DNA of 64,000 bases from Planosporangium mesophilum (GCF_016863255.1 NZ_BOON01000034.1:86045-150044); one strand, 5' to 3'. Shown: positions 53,262 through 63,471, counted from the first letter of the stretch. Program-made: numbers and translations. The notes: generated from the sequence alone by a model not told the origin.

Positions 53262-56200
53262 TCAGACTTCCTCGACGCTGCTCGGCTCACGCCGCGACAG
53301 GTCGATGCCCAGTTCCTCGGCTGCCCGGAACACCTCGTCGTCGGTCTCGCGCATCTCCAGGGCCACACCGTCGCTGGAGAGCACCTCAACATTGAGGCAC
53401 AGCGACTGCAGCTCCTTGAGCAGCACCTTGAACGACTCCGGGATACCCGGCTCCGGGATGTTCTCACCCTTGACAATGGCCTCGTAGACCTTGACCCGGC
53501 CGAGAACGTCGTCGGACTTGATCGTCAGCAGCTCCTGCAGCGCATAGGCCGCGCCGTAGGCCTGCATCGCCCAGCACTCCATCTCACCGAAGCGCTGACC
53601 ACCGAACTGTGCCTTACCACCCAGCGGCTGCTGCGTGATCATGGAGTACGGGCCGGTGGACCTGGCGTGGATCTTGTCATCAACCAGGTGGTTGAGTTTC
53701 AAGATGTAGATGTAGCCGACCGCGATCGGGTCGGGCAGTGGCTCACCGGACCGGCCGTCGAACAGCTGCGCCTTACCGGAGGCGCCCACCATCTGCTGGC
53801 CGTCCCGGTTGGGCAGGCTCGACGAGAGCAGGCCGGTGATCTCCTCCTCACGGGCACCGTCGAAGACCGGCGTCGCCACGTTGGTGTCCGGCTCCGACTC
53901 GTGCGCGTTGATCGACCTGAGCGCCTTCTTCCACCCGGCGTCGTCGCCGTCGACCTTCCAACCGGTCTTGGCGACCCAGCCGAGGTGCGTCTCGAGCACC
54001 TGGCCGACGTTCATCCGGCTCGGCACGCCGAGCGGGTTGAGAACGATGTCGACCGGGGTCCCGTCCGACAGGAACGGCATGTCCTCGACCGGCAGGATCT
54101 TGGAGATGACGCCCTTGTTGCCGTGACGGCCGGCGAGCTTGTCACCATCCTGGATCTTGCGCTTCTGGGCTACGTACACCCGGACCAGCTCGTTCACGCC
54201 CGGGGACAGCTCGTCGCCGTCCTCGCGGCTGAAGGTACGCACGCCGATGACCGTGCCGGTCTCACCGTGGGGAACCTTGAGGCTGGTGTCGCGGACCTCG
54301 CGGGCCTTCTCACCGAAGATCGCCCGCAGCAGGCGCTCCTCCGGGGTCAGCTCGGTCTCGCCCTTCGGGGTGACCTTGCCGACCAGGATGTCGCCCGGTA
54401 CGACCTCGGCACCGATCCGGATGATGCCGCGCTCGTCCAGGTCGGCGAGCATCTCCTCGCTGACATTGGGGATGTCGCGAGTGATCTCCTCCGGCCCCAG
54501 CTTGGTGTCGCGGGCGTCCACCTCGTGCTCCTCGATGTGGATCGAGGTGAGCACGTCCTCCTGCACGAGGCGCTGCGACAGGATGATCGCGTCCTCGTAG
54601 TTGTGGCCCTCCCAGGGCATGAACGCCACGAGCAGGTTGCGCCCGAGCGCCATCTCGCCCTCGTCCGTGCACGGACCGTCGGCGAGGACCTGGCCGGCCT
54701 CCACCCGCTGGCCCTCGAAGACGACCGGCTTCTGGTTGACGCAGGAGCCGGCGTTGGAGCGGCGGAACTTGTGCAGCAGGTACGTGCGGCGGTGGCCGTC
54801 GTCCTGGTGCACCGTGATGTAGTCGGCACACATGTCCTCGACCACGCCCGGCGACTCTGCCAGTACGACGTCACCGGCGTCCGTGGCCGCCCGGTACTCC
54901 ATGCCGGTGCCGACCAGCGGCGACTCGGCCTTGACCAGCGGTACGGCCTGACGCTGCATGTTCGCGCCCATCAGGGCCCGGTTGGCGTCGTCGTGCTCGA
55001 GGAACGGGATCATGGCCGTCGCGACCGACACCATCTGGCGCGGGGAGACGTCCATGTAATCCACGGCCTCGGGCGCGAGGTTGTCGATCTCGCCACCCTT
55101 ACGGCGGACCAGAACCCGTGCCTCGGCAAACCGGCCGTCGGACTGCAACGGCGTGTTGGCCTGCGCGATGACGTGCCGGTCCTCCTCGTCCGCGGTCAGG
55201 TAGTCGATCTGGTCGGTGACCCGACCCTCGACGACCTTCCGGTACGGCGTCTCGATGAAGCCGAACGGATTGACCCGCGCGAACGTGGAGAGGGCGCCGA
55301 TCAGACCGATGTTCGGCCCTTCCGGCGTCTCGATCGGGCACATCCGGCCGTAGTGGGACGGGTGCACGTCACGGACCTCGAAGCCGGCCCGCTCCCGGGA
55401 CAGACCACCCGGGCCGAGCGCGGAGAGGCGCCGGCGGTGGGTCAGGCCCGCGAGAGGGTTGGTCTGGTCCATGAACTGGGACAGCTGCGACGTACCGAAG
55501 AACTCCTTGATCGCAGCCACCACGGGGCGGATGTTGATCAGGGTCTGCGGCGTGATCGCCTCGACGTCCTGCGTGGTCATCCGCTCGCGGACGACCCGCT
55601 CCATCCGGGACAGGCCGACCCGGACCTGGTTCTGGATCAGCTCGCCCACCGTCCGCAGACGGCGGTTACCGAAGTGGTCGATGTCGTCGGCCTCGTACCC
55701 CTCTTCGCCCGTGTGGAGCTTGCAGAGGTACTCGACCGTCTTGACGATGTCATCTTCGGTGAGGACACCCCTGATGATCGGGACGTCCAGGTTGAGCTTC
55801 TTGTTGAACTTGTAGCGGCCGACCTTGGCGACGTCGTACCGCTTGGGGTTGAAGAAGAGGTTGTCGAGCAGGGTCTGCGCGTTCTCCCGCGTCGGCGGCT
55901 CGCCAGGCCGCAGCTTGCGGTAGATGTCCAACAGCGCCTCGTCCTGCCCGGCGATGTGGTCCTTTTCCAAGGTGGTCATCATGAGCTCGGACCAGCCGAA
56001 ACGCTCACGGATGCGCTCGGCGGACCAACCGATGGCCTTCAGGAGCACGGTCACCGCCTGACGGCGCTTGCGGTCGATCCGCACGCCGACGGTGTCGCGC
56101 TTGTCGATGTCGAACTCCAGCCAGGCACCCCGACTGGGGATGACCTTCACACTGGAGAGATCGCGGTCGGAGGTCTTGTCCGGCTGCTTGTCGAAGTACA

Positions 56201-56693
56201 CGCCCGGAGACCGGACGAGCTGGCTGACCACGACGCGCTCAGTGCCGTTGATGATGAACGTGCCCTTGGGCGTCATCATCGGGAAGTCACCCATGAACAC
56301 CGTCTGGCTCTTGATCTCGCCAGTGGTGTGGTTGGTGAACTCCGCCGTCACGAACAGCGGGGCGCAGTAGGTCAGGTCCTTCTCCTTGCACTCCTCGATC
56401 GAGGCCTTGACCTCGTCGAAGCGCGGCAGAGAGAACGAGAGCGACATAGTGCCGGAGAAGTCCTCAATGGGGCTGATTTCCTCGAGGATCTCCGCGAGAC
56501 CGGAGCGCGCGTGCTCATCACCAGCCGACCGAGCCTGCCAAGCCTCGTTGCCCACCAACCAGTCGAACGAATTGTTCTGGATGGCGAGGAGGTTGGGAAC
56601 CTCCAGGTGTTCGGTGATCCTGCCGAAGGAGATCCGGCGGGGAGCGAATGCGCTCGAAGAATTAATGGTCTTCGCAGGGCGGGAAGCTGCCAA
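53262..56693 (-). CDS. rpoB: RNA polymerase beta subunit
   Basis: A 1143-residue subunit starting at TTG 56693 ([20 protein letters not shown]) after GAAGGA, as in several actinobacteria. The rifampicin region reads [20 protein letters not shown] then [18 protein letters not shown]; relative to the common DQNNPLSGLTHK sequence it carries Thr for Asn (residue 411, E. coli 518), Ala for Ser (residue 415, E. coli 522) and Arg for Lys next to the conserved His. Active-site region [17 protein letters not shown] and the C-terminal switch elements are intact. Confidence 0.99.
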   Translation of the reverse strand: MAASRPAKTINSSSAFAPRRISFGRITEHLEVPNLLAIQNNSFDWLVGNEAWQARSAGDEHARSGLAEILEEISPIEDFSGTMSLSFSLPRFDEVKASIEECKEKDLTYCAPLFVTAEFTNHTTGEIKSQTVFMGDFPMMTPKGTFIINGTERVVVSQLVRSPGVYFDKQPDKTSDRDLSSVKVIPSRGAWLEFDIDKRDTVGVRIDRKRRQAVTVLLKAIGWSAERIRERFGWSELMMTTLEKDHIAGQDEALLDIYRKLRPGEPPTRENAQTLLDNLFFNPKRYDVAKVGRYKFNKKLNLDVPIIRGVLTEDDIVKTVEYLCKLHTGEEGYEADDIDHFGNRRLRTVGELIQNQVRVGLSRMERVVRERMTTQDVEAITPQTLINIRPVVAAIKEFFGTSQLSQFMDQTNPLAGLTHRRRLSALGPGGLSRERAGFEVRDVHPSHYGRMCPIETPEGPNIGLIGALSTFARVNPFGFIETPYRKVVEGRVTDQIDYLTADEEDRHVIAQANTPLQSDGRFAEARVLVRRKGGEIDNLAPEAVDYMDVSPRQMVSVATAMIPFLEHDDANRALMGANMQRQAVPLVKAESPLVGTGMEYRAATDAGDVVLAESPGVVEDMCADYITVHQDDGHRRTYLLHKFRRSNAGSCVNQKPVVFEGQRVEAGQVLADGPCTDEGEMALGRNLLVAFMPWEGHNYEDAIILSQRLVQEDVLTSIHIEEHEVDARDTKLGPEEITRDIPNVSEEMLADLDERGIIRIGAEVVPGDILVGKVTPKGETELTPEERLLRAIFGEKAREVRDTSLKVPHGETGTVIGVRTFSREDGDELSPGVNELVRVYVAQKRKIQDGDKLAGRHGNKGVISKILPVEDMPFLSDGTPVDIVLNPLGVPSRMNVGQVLETHLGWVAKTGWKVDGDDAGWKKALRSINAHESEPDTNVATPVFDGAREEEITGLLSSSLPNRDGQQMVGASGKAQLFDGRSGEPLPDPIAVGYIYILKLNHLVDDKIHARSTGPYSMITQQPLGGKAQFGGQRFGEMECWAMQAYGAAYALQELLTIKSDDVLGRVKVYEAIVKGENIPEPGIPESFKVLLKELQSLCLNVEVLSSDGVALEMRETDDEVFRAAEELGIDLSRREPSSVEEV

Positions 56694-56864
56694 GATGCGT
56701 CCTTCCGAGGACCGGTGGTGCGGCGGCCGTTTCGCGTGCAGCCCGACAGGCCCCCGCCGAAAACGCCCAGCAATGGGCGACTGACAGCAGAGGGGTAGTC
56801 GGAAGACAGCGCAAACTAGCAGTGTAGCCGAAAGGCTAACCGCTGTCGAGCCGCCACCGGCAAG

Positions 56865-56968
56865 TACCGGAAAAACACCTCTGACCTCCAGAAATCCGGA
56901 GGCCGAGACGTCTCGGCACCGACCTTGGCCACCCCCAAGGACACTGACCCCAAGGTCACATCCAAGGG
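56865..56968 (-). promoter_or_regulatory. rpoB leader with competing hairpins and T tract
   Basis: In the minus-strand transcript CCTTGG occurs three times (about 56962-56967, 56950-56955, 56935-56940), followed by CCAAGGTC (56921-56928), so alternative stems are possible, the longest an 8-bp GACCTTGG/CCAAGGTC pairing. Then come a perfect 16-nt palindrome GCCGAGACGTCTCGGC (56902-56917) and CCTCC/GGAGG (56885-56902), followed by a TTTTT tract at 56871-56875. The layout resembles an attenuator. Confidence 0.5.
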
Positions 56969-57009
56969 CGAGACGCTGGCCGTGGCGTCCGCGGAAGTAG
57001 TGCTGCTTC

Positions 57010-57039
57010 AGCGTGCCTGGATCGTGGTCACCGCGTCAA
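57010..57039 (-). promoter_or_regulatory. candidate rpoBC promoter
   Basis: Minus strand TTGACG (57034-57039), 18 bp, CACGCT (57010-57015). A second candidate lies slightly upstream (TACGGT -10 near 57071-57076 with a poor -35). Confidence 0.45.
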
Positions 57040-57176
57040 GGGCTCTCGCTGCGGCGCGCCGGGCATTGGACCGTACAGTCAGCGAAGTACCCCCCTAATT
57101 CCTCTTAAAACGGACTGTTTCGACAGCCGGGGTGCTCGCGATCCGAACCGTGGGGAACACGGACAGCACCTACGAA

Positions 57177-57215
57177 AGGGCGGCCGTCCCGGGGTGTTCC
57201 CGGAACGGCCGCCCT
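57177..57215 (-). terminator. rplJ-rplL terminator
   Basis: AGGGCGGCCGT (57177-57187) pairs with ACGGCCGCCCT (57205-57215), 11 bp, with a CCCGG-containing loop, followed on the minus strand by TTTCG. 62 nt after the rplL stop. Confidence 0.75.
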
Positions 57216-57277
57216 CGCGAGTGCGACGCGAGGCGCCGCGCAGATCTCGAAGCGCGACGCACAGCGCCGCGCGGAGA

Positions 57278-57664
57278 TTACTTCACGCTGACCTTGGCGC
57301 CCTCGGCCTCGAGCTTGGCCTTGGCCTTGTCGGCGGTCTCCTTGTTGACCTTCTCCAGGATCGCCTTCGGCGCGGCCTCAACCACGTCCTTGGCCTCCTT
57401 GAGGCCCAGGCCGGTCAGCTCACGCACGACCTTGATGACCTGGATCTTCTTGCCACCGTCAGCCTCGAGGACGACGTCGAACTCGTCCTTCTCCTCCTCG
57501 GTCGGAGCCGCGGCGGCGGGGCCACCCGGAGCGGCGGCGACAGCGACCGGCGCGGCGGCCTTGACGTCGAAGGTGTCCTCGAACTGCTTGACGAACTCGG
57601 ACAGCTCGATCAGCGTCATTTCCTTGAACGCGTCGAGCAGCTCGTCGGTGCTGAGCTTAGCCAT
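57278..57664 (-). CDS. rplL: 50S ribosomal protein L7/L12
   Basis: A 128-residue stalk protein: N-terminal dimerisation helices ([20 protein letters not shown]), Ala/Pro/Gly hinge ([20 protein letters not shown]), and C-terminal factor-binding domain ([40 protein letters not shown]). Longer reading to 57757 overlaps the rplJ end in another frame. Confidence 0.98.
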   Translation of the reverse strand: MAKLSTDELLDAFKEMTLIELSEFVKQFEDTFDVKAAAPVAVAAAPGGPAAAAPTEEEKDEFDVVLEADGGKKIQVIKVVRELTGLGLKEAKDVVEAAPKAILEKVNKETADKAKAKLEAEGAKVSVK

Positions 57665-57701
57665 GAGCTGGCTTTCCTTTCCTAGCTTCGAAAATTCGAG
57701 A

Positions 57702-58274
57702 TCAGGCTTCGGCCGGAGCCTCGGCTGGAGCGGCCTCTGCGCCGCCCTCTGCTGCACGCTTGTCCTGCAGGGCCGCCGCCAGGCGCGCGGCCTGGGCCAG
57801 CGGAGCCTGGAAGGTCGCCGCGGCCTTGCTCATGCTTGCCTTCATGGCGCCGGCCAGCTTGGCCAGCAGCACCTCGCGGGACTCAAGGTCGGCGAGCTTC
57901 TTGACGTCGTCCGCAGACATGGGACGACCCTCGAAGACACCGCCCTTGATGACGAGGAGCGGGTGAGCCTTCGCGAAGTCACGCAGGCCCTTAGCCGCCT
58001 CGACGGGGTCACCGCCGACGAAGGCGAGCGCGGTAGGACCGGTGAACAAATCGTCGAGGCCACTGAAGCCCGCGTCGGTGGCCGCACGCTTCGCCAAGGT
58101 GTTCTTGGCGACGGCGTAGTTGGTCTCCCGCCCGAGCGAGCGCCGCAACTCCTTGAGCTGCGCGACCGTGAGGCCGCGGTACTCGGTGAGCAGCGTCGCC
58201 GACGAACTACGGAACTGCTCGGTCAGTTCGGCTACCGCAGAGGCCTTGTCAGCCCGAATCGGCTTGTCCGCCAT
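57702..58274 (-). CDS. rplJ: 50S ribosomal protein L10
   Basis: A 190-residue L10 ([60 protein letters not shown]), with an Ala/Glu-rich tail longer than in E. coli. Anchors L12 dimers and in many bacteria autoregulates its own mRNA leader. 37 nt before rplL. Confidence 0.98.
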   Translation of the reverse strand: MADKPIRADKASAVAELTEQFRSSSATLLTEYRGLTVAQLKELRRSLGRETNYAVAKNTLAKRAATDAGFSGLDDLFTGPTALAFVGGDPVEAAKGLRDFAKAHPLLVIKGGVFEGRPMSADDVKKLADLESREVLLAKLAGAMKASMSKAAATFQAPLAQAARLAAALQDKRAAEGGAEAAPAEAPAEA

Positions 58275-58511
58275 GTCCCTCCTCTCGTTGCTTCAGGCTG
58301 GCCGGGCCCGGAAACGAGAGACGCCCCGGCGCAGGGCGCACGGGGCGGGGTCGGCCCACGAAACGGGCCGAGACGCTAACCGTTCATCGAACACTCCGGC
58401 TCGGTCAGCTTCGCCAGCCGACCCGAACGTTCGCCCTGCGCGGGTCGCCCGCGAATGCGGGACCTTCAACCGTGCGAGCACGGTGACCAGCGGTCTTTGG
58501 GTGGAACTACG
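58275..58511 (-). promoter_or_regulatory. rplJ leader (probable L10 leader)
   Basis: A ~237-nt mRNA leader with several hairpins: CGGCCC/GGGCCG (58352-58370), GCGCCCTGCGCC region near 58326-58340, and CCCGC/GCGGG (about 58448-58460). In many bacteria this position carries the L10(L12)4-binding autoregulatory leader; I cannot confirm the specific fold by eye. Confidence 0.4.
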
Positions 58512-58517
58512 CGGCTA

Positions 58518-58546
58518 AGGGTACGCGAGGAGCACGCCGCCACCAA
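58518..58546 (-). promoter_or_regulatory. rplJ-rplL promoter
   Basis: Minus strand TTGGTG (58541-58546), exactly 17 bp, TACCCT (58518-58523), just after the stop of the ABC permease gene (58563). Confidence 0.6.
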
Positions 58547-58562
58547 ATCGGGGTCGGATAGC

Positions 58563-59255
58563 TCACGTACGCGACCGCCTCATCCCGACGTAGCCGGCGA
58601 GCGCGACCGCCGTCCACGCCAGCGCGTGCACGGTGAGCGCCGCGACCCCGGAGGGGACGAAGCCGTGGGTGGCGAGCCGGGCGACGGACATCATCGGCGG
58701 CGCGAGCCACCAGACCGGCGACCCGTTGAGGCCGAGGACGAGGGTGAGGACGGCCCCGGCCACCACGACCATGGCCCCCATCCCGAACGAGCCCGTCACC
58801 GCCCGGCTCGCGCACGCGCCGAGGGCGACCGCCGGCGCGATCATGACCAGGTGCGCCCACAGCCCGACCGACACCCCGGACAGCAGCGACGGGTCGCCGG
58901 GGCCCGCCGAGGCGGAGATGCCGCCGAGCCCCCAGGGCAGGACGAGCGAGATCACCACGACCGGGAGCGCGGCGGCGACGGCCGCGAACAGGCCGGCGGC
59001 CTGCTCACGCAGCGGCGAGCCCACCGCGACCACCGCCAACCGGCGCTGCACGTCCGGCTCCGCGTCGAGCAGCAGCTTGGTCTGCCACGCCAGCACCGGG
59101 AAGAGGAAGAGCGCCGACACCCCGTACGCCTCGCCGGCCTGGGCCGCGCCACCGCCGTACAGCGTGCCGAGTACGACCAGGTAGGTCACCAGCGGAGCGA
59201 CGACCCTGCCGGTACGCACGTAGCCGACCAGGCGCATCCGGGCCAGCGCGGTCAT
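58563..59255 (-). CDS. ABC exporter permease subunit
   Basis: About 230 residues, six hydrophobic segments (VTYLVVLGTLYGGGAAQAGE; LFAAVAAALPVVVISLVLPW; LVMIAPAVALGACASRAVTG; MVVVAGAVLTLVLGLNGSPV). No motif tells the substrate. ATG 59255 overlaps the ATPase stop by 4 nt. Possibly a small membrane exporter of the ABC-2 type. Confidence 0.8.
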   Translation of the reverse strand: MTALARMRLVGYVRTGRVVAPLVTYLVVLGTLYGGGAAQAGEAYGVSALFLFPVLAWQTKLLLDAEPDVQRRLAVVAVGSPLREQAAGLFAAVAAALPVVVISLVLPWGLGGISASAGPGDPSLLSGVSVGLWAHLVMIAPAVALGACASRAVTGSFGMGAMVVVAGAVLTLVLGLNGSPVWWLAPPMMSVARLATHGFVPSGVAALTVHALAWTAVALAGYVGMRRSRT

Positions 59256-60007
59256 GAGGGGCTCCGCTCGGCTGCCGGCTCGTGGCGTATCCGCAGCACG
59301 TCGTGGCCGGCGGCGCGCAACTGCGCGACGACTGCCGGGGCGCGGGCGGCGCTCACCTCGACCTCGATCACGCAACGGGCGTCTCCGGCATCCAGGTGTT
59401 CCTCGGTGATCCGGCCGTCGGCGACCAGCCACCGACGCGAGCCGGGCAGGTCCACCAGCTTGCCCGAGTGGTCGCTGACCACCACGGCGGTACCGGCGAC
59501 GGCCATTTCGGTGATGACCGCGGGCAGTTCGGCGAGCACGGCCGCGTCGAGCCCCTCGGTCGGCTCGTCCAGTACGAGCAGCCCCGGGCGGACGAGCAGC
59601 GCCTGGGTCAGGCCGACCTTCTGGGCGGTCCCCTTGGACAGCGACGACAGGCGGACACCCAGGTACGGCGTGAGGCTGAACCGCTCCGCCCAGTCCGTGG
59701 CGGTCGTCGCCGCCCTCGCTCGGGTCAGCCCGCGGGCGGCGCCCATGAACGTCAGGTAGTCCAGGACGGTGAACGGCTGGTCCGGCGGGAACCGCTCGGG
59801 CACCCAGCCGACCTCGGCCGGCCGGTCGGTGATCCGCCCCCGCGCCGGCGTGAGGGTGCCGACCATCGCCCGGATCAGGGTGGACTTGCCGGCACCGTTG
59901 CGCCCCAGCAGGACGGCGGTCTCACCCGGCGACAGCGACAGCGACACCTCGCGCAGCACCCATGGCGCCCGACGGCCGTACCGCAGCCAAAGGTCATCGA
60001 TGCGCAC
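59252..60007 (-). CDS. ABC transporter ATP-binding subunit
   Basis: A 251-residue ATPase (LRYGRRAPWVLREVSLSLSP; Walker A LLGRNGAGKSTLIRAMVG; Walker B GLLVLDEPTEGLDAAVLAEL; switch histidine VVSDHSGK). The signature is LSSLSKGTAQKVGLTQALL, that is LSKGT instead of LSGGQ, as in some ABC-2 exporters. It forms a two-gene unit with the permease, inserted between rplKA and rplJL. Confidence 0.9.
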   Translation of the reverse strand: MRIDDLWLRYGRRAPWVLREVSLSLSPGETAVLLGRNGAGKSTLIRAMVGTLTPARGRITDRPAEVGWVPERFPPDQPFTVLDYLTFMGAARGLTRARAATTATDWAERFSLTPYLGVRLSSLSKGTAQKVGLTQALLVRPGLLVLDEPTEGLDAAVLAELPAVITEMAVAGTAVVVSDHSGKLVDLPGSRRWLVADGRITEEHLDAGDARCVIEVEVSAARAPAVVAQLRAAGHDVLRIRHEPAAERSPS

Positions 60008-60025
60008 CGCGCGAGCCTAGCCAAA

Positions 60026-60069
60026 AAGAAGCCGCCGGGCGGCCCCGACAGTGCGGGGCGCCCGGCGGC
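60026..60069 (-). terminator. rplK-rplA terminator
   Basis: GCCGCCGGGC (60031-60040) pairs with GCCCGGCGGC (60060-60069), extended inward by a GGCCCC/GGGGC pairing, followed on the minus strand by CTTCTTTTTGG. 19 nt after the rplA stop: the clearest intrinsic terminator in the window. Confidence 0.9.
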
Positions 60070-60087
60070 ACCGTGTCTGGAGCGGCC

Positions 60088-60804
60088 TTACTCGGCCGCT
60101 TCCTCCTCGGTCAGGTTGCGCGTGCGGTTGGGGTCGACCGGTACGCCCGGCCCCATGGTGGTGCTCATCGTGACCTTCTTCAGGTACTTGCCCTTGGCCG
60201 CGGACGGCTTGGCGCGGAGCACCTCGTCGAGCACGGCGGCGTAGTTCTCGATCAGCTGCTTCTCACCGAAGCTCGCCTTGCCGATGATCAGGTGGAGGTT
60301 GGCGTGCTTGTCCACCCGGAAGGTGATCTTGCCGCCCTTGATGTCGGAGACCGCCTTGGTCACGTCCATGGTGACCGTGCCCGTCTTCGGGTTCGGCATC
60401 AGACCGCGCGGGCCCAGGATCCGCGCGATCCGGCCGATCTTGGCCATCTGGTCGGGAGTGGCGATCGCCGCGTCGAAGTCGAGCCAGCCCTCCTGGATCC
60501 GGGCGACCAGCTCGTCGGTACCGACGGCGTCCGCGCCGGCTGCCTGCGCCTCGGCGGCCTTGTCGCCGGTCGCGAAGACGATCACACGGGCGGTCTTACC
60601 GGTGCCGTGCGGCAGGTTCACCACGCCGCGGACCATCTGGTCAGCCTTGCGCGGGTCGACACCCAGCCGCATGGCGACCTCGACGGTGGCGTCGAACTTC
60701 GCCGGGCTGGTCTGCTTGGCCAGCTTGACGGCGTCGGTGGGGCTGTACAGCGCGTCGCGGTCGATCAGGTCGGCCGCCTTGCGGTAGTTCTTGCCGTGCT
60801 GCAT
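60088..60804 (-). CDS. rplA: 50S ribosomal protein L1
   Basis: A 238-residue L1 ([60 protein letters not shown]). Binds the L1 stalk and in E. coli represses rplKA. ATG 60804 has AGGAG 9 nt upstream; the longer frame to 61665 overlaps rplK and nusG. 65 nt after rplK. Confidence 0.98.
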   Translation of the reverse strand: MQHGKNYRKAADLIDRDALYSPTDAVKLAKQTSPAKFDATVEVAMRLGVDPRKADQMVRGVVNLPHGTGKTARVIVFATGDKAAEAQAAGADAVGTDELVARIQEGWLDFDAAIATPDQMAKIGRIARILGPRGLMPNPKTGTVTMDVTKAVSDIKGGKITFRVDKHANLHLIIGKASFGEKQLIENYAAVLDEVLRAKPSAAKGKYLKKVTMSTTMGPGVPVDPNRTRNLTEEEAAE

Positions 60805-60869
60805 GAGTCTTTGCTCCTGTGGTCGTTGGCGGGCCAGCTTGGCGGCCCTCCCACGTGTGGTCTTGAGGA

Positions 60870-61301
60870 CTAGTCGGCGACGTTGATGCCCATCGACCGG
60901 GCGGTACCGGCGATGATCTTCTCGGCCTGCTCGATGTCGTTGGCGTTGAGGTCCGACATCTTCTTCTCGGCGATCTCGCGCAGCTGGGCGCGGTTGATCG
61001 AGCCGACCTTCTGCGTGTGCGGCACACCCGAGCCCTTCTGGATGCCGGCGGCCTTGATCAGCAGGCGCGCGGCGGGCGGGGTCTTGAGGACGAACGTGAA
61101 GGTGCGGTCCTCGTACACGCTGATCTGCGCCGGGACGATGTCGCCGCGCGAACCTTCGGTGGCGGCGTTGTACGCCTTGACGAACTCCATGATGTTCACG
61201 CCGTGCTGACCGAGGGCGGGGCCGACCGGCGGCGCCGGGGTGGCCTGACCCGCCGGCAGCTGAAGCGTGAACGTCTTGACGAGCTTCTTCTTCGGAGGCA
61301 T
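60870..61301 (-). CDS. rplK: 50S ribosomal protein L11
   Basis: A 143-residue L11 ([60 protein letters not shown]). Base of the GTPase-associated centre, target region of thiostrepton. 135 nt after nusG, with a possible TACTCT -10 (61420-61425). Confidence 0.98.
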   Translation of the reverse strand: MPPKKKLVKTFTLQLPAGQATPAPPVGPALGQHGVNIMEFVKAYNAATEGSRGDIVPAQISVYEDRTFTFVLKTPPAARLLIKAAGIQKGSGVPHTQKVGSINRAQLREIAEKKMSDLNANDIEQAEKIIAGTARSMGINVAD

Positions 61302-61436
61302 GTCTGTCTTCCTGGGCGTGGTGCTCGCCCGGCGCGTCGCCGGGCGAGACGGGTCTGCTTGGACTCGACCACCGGGAACGCGCGCACGCTGACGCGCCGG
61401 CGGTCGGGCCGGACGGTCTAGAGTACCCCAGCCAGA

Positions 61437-62270
61437 TTAGAGCTTGGCGACCTGGTTGAAGTTGAGCTCGACCGGCGTCTCTCGACCGAAGATCGAGACC
61501 AGCACCTTGAGCTTCTGCTGGTCGGCGTTGATCTCGCTGATCGTCGCGGGCAGCGAGGCGAAGGCGCCGTCGGTGACGGTGACCGAGTCGCCCACCTCGA
61601 AGTCGAGAACCTTGACCTCGGGTTTGCCGGCCTTCTTCTCCTGCTGCACGGCCGGGGCGAGCCACTTGAGGACCTCGTCCAGCGACAGCGGAGCGGGCCG
61701 GTCGGCGCGGTCCGTGGCACCGACGAAGCCGGTGACACCGGGCGTGTTGCGCACGCAGGAGTACGACTCGGCGGTCAGCTCCATGCGTACCAGGATGTAG
61801 CCCGGGAAGACCTTGTTCTGCACCTGCAGCCGCTTGCCGTTCTTGACCTCTACCTCTTCCCGGGTCGGCACCTCGACCTGGTAGATGTAGTCCTCCATGT
61901 CGAGGCTGGTGATCCGGGTCTCGAGGTTGGTCTTGACCTTGTTCTCGTAGCCGGCGTACGAGTGCACCACGAACCAGTCGCCGGGCGCGAAACGCAGCGC
62001 GGCACGCAACTCGGCCACCGGGTCCGCGACGTCGCCGTCCTCGTCGCCGGGCCGCTCCTCAGCGCCGGGCAACTGCTCGGCGCCGGCCAGCTCGGCGGAC
62101 TCGGCGCCAGCGGTCGCGGTCTCGTCGGCGGTGGCATCGGCTTCCGCCGGGGCGGAGTCGGCGCTCGCGGTCCCGCCGACCTCGTGGGCCGCCGTCGCGA
62201 CGGTCGAGTCGGTGCCGGCCTCGGCAGCCTCTGCGGCCTCGACCTCGTCGTACTCAGGCACGTTGCTCAC
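61437..62270 (-). CDS. nusG: transcription termination/antitermination protein NusG
   Basis: About 277 residues: an acidic, Ala/Glu/Asp-rich N-terminal extension of ~95 residues, then the NGN domain ([40 protein letters not shown]) and the KOW domain ([37 protein letters not shown]). E. coli NusG is 181 residues. GTG 62270 is used; a GTG at 62261 is equally plausible. Confidence 0.96.
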   Translation of the reverse strand: MSNVPEYDEVEAAEAAEAGTDSTVATAAHEVGGTASADSAPAEADATADETATAGAESAELAGAEQLPGAEERPGDEDGDVADPVAELRAALRFAPGDWFVVHSYAGYENKVKTNLETRITSLDMEDYIYQVEVPTREEVEVKNGKRLQVQNKVFPGYILVRMELTAESYSCVRNTPGVTGFVGATDRADRPAPLSLDEVLKWLAPAVQQEKKAGKPEVKVLDFEVGDSVTVTDGAFASLPATISEINADQQKLKVLVSIFGRETPVELNFNQVAKL

Positions 62271-62330
62271 TTCCGTTGCTTTTTGCGGCTCCCGCCGCAC
62301 AGGTATCGGCCGATAGCCGGACCGACTGTG

Positions 62331-62747
62331 TCACTTACCGTTGCCGGTGCCGAACACCTTGAGGATGACGTACCCGAACCCGGTGTCCAGTCCCCAGACG
62401 ATCGCCATGATGATCGCGACGAACACGACCACCACGGTGGTGTAGGTCAGCAGCTCCTTGCGAGTAGGCCAGATGACCTTGCTCAGCTCGCTGATGATCT
62501 CACGGATGAAGTTGCGGAACCGGCCGAACAGACCCGGCCGCTCGCCCGCCTTGGTCCTGGCCTTGGTCGCGGTCCCGGTCTTGTCGACGCCACCCGCCCG
62601 CTTCGGCTTTTCCAGCCCCTCGTCGAGGGCATCGTCGCGGAGGGCGTCCTCGTCGAGCCCCTTGTCGAGGCGCTCGTCCACGGCGTCCTCGCCGCGGCGC
62701 TTGCTCTCGGCCACTTCCGCCCTCTTCCGTGATGTCGCGGTGGTCAT
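62331..62747 (-). CDS. secE: protein translocase subunit SecE
   Basis: About 138 residues with one C-terminal transmembrane helix (TYTTVVVVFVAIIMAIVWGL) and the conserved amphipathic FIREIISELSKVIWPTRKEL segment. The charged N-terminal extension (~75 residues) is far longer than needed. Partner of SecY (31.2 kb). Start ATG 62747; inner starts possible. 60 nt before nusG. Confidence 0.95.
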   Translation of the reverse strand: MTTATSRKRAEVAESKRRGEDAVDERLDKGLDEDALRDDALDEGLEKPKRAGGVDKTGTATKARTKAGERPGLFGRFRNFIREIISELSKVIWPTRKELLTYTTVVVVFVAIIMAIVWGLDTGFGYVILKVFGTGNGK

Positions 62748-62884
62748 CCCACGTCTACGGTCTACCCGGCGCTGGCCGGGCTCTGCTCCCACGACTGGCC
62801 CGCCACGGTCGCGACACCGCCGTCCGGCGATGCCAGCCACCGAACGCACTCGTCGGTGTCATCCGGCCGTCAGGCCCTTCGGCG

Positions 62885-62957
62885 CAGGGGCGACAGGACT
62901 CGAACCTGCAACCTGCGGTTTTGGAGACCGCTGCGCTGCCAATTGCGCCACACCCCT
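62885..62957 (-). tRNA. trnW: tRNA-Trp (CCA anticodon)
   Basis: 73-nt cloverleaf without an encoded CCA end. Acceptor AGGGGTG pairs with CGCCCCT, D arm GCGC ... GCGC, anticodon stem GCGGT/ACCGC around CTCCAAA (anticodon CCA), T arm GCAGG-TTCGAGT-CCTGT. Discriminator G. It precedes secE on the same strand, the order trnW-secE-nusG. Confidence 0.95.
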
Positions 62958-63023
62958 CTGCGAGGTCTGAAGTCCCTGACTCGGGCACGCGCCGAGACAG
63001 GGGTACATACCCCACGGGCGACC

Positions 63024-63053
63024 AGTGTACGGGTAAGTGCCCGGCTTTCCCAA
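63024..63053 (-). promoter_or_regulatory. tRNA-Trp (secE-nusG) promoter
   Basis: Minus strand TTGGGA (63048-63053), 18 bp, TACACT (63024-63029), about 65 nt before the tRNA 5' end. Confidence 0.5.
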
Positions 63054-63062
63054 CCGCCCCGC

Positions 63063-63470
63063 TCAACCCGCCCGGTGTCGCACGATGGCGCGGGCTTGAC
63101 CCAGGACCTTGTCGCCGCCGCACGTCGCCGTGATGTCCAGTCGCGCATGGCCCTGCTCGGTGAAGCCCTTGACCACGGCGGTGACCGTCACCTCGGTGCC
63201 CTCGTCGTCATCGGGGACGACGACCGGCTTGGTGAAGCGCACGCCGTACTCCACGACGGCCGCCGGATCACCCGCCCAGGCGAGCACCGCCTGCCCGGCC
63301 AGAGCCATCGTGTACATCCCGTGCGCGATCACCCCGGGCAGGCCCACCTTGGTCGCGACCCGGTCGCTCCAGTGGATCGGGTTGAAGTCGCCGGACGCAC
63401 CGGCGTACCGGACAAGGTCGGCGCGGGTCACCCGGAACGTATGCGGCGGGAGCCGCTCGCCGATCTCCAC
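63063..63470 (-). CDS. MaoC-family (HadB-like) dehydratase
   Basis: A 135-residue hot-dog fold hydratase with the hydratase-2 motif in RYAGASGDFNPIHWSDRVAT (catalytic Asp and His) and GLPGVIAHGMYTMALAGQAV. In mycobacteria HadB pairs with HadA or HadC as the beta-hydroxyacyl-ACP dehydratase; here the same pairing is seen with the next gene, 1 nt away. Substrate not determined. Confidence 0.85.
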   Translation of the reverse strand: MEIGERLPPHTFRVTRADLVRYAGASGDFNPIHWSDRVATKVGLPGVIAHGMYTMALAGQAVLAWAGDPAAVVEYGVRFTKPVVVPDDDEGTEVTVTAVVKGFTEQGHARLDITATCGGDKVLGQARAIVRHRAG

Positions 63471-63471
63471 G

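Larger units (their letters stand above)
56694..57277 (-). other. rpoB leader and rplL-rpoB intergenic region
   Basis: 584 nt without a gene. From right to left: the rplL terminator (57177-57215), a candidate promoter (57010-57039) and a ~310-nt rpoB leader with an array of hairpins at 56865-56968. Confidence 0.75.
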
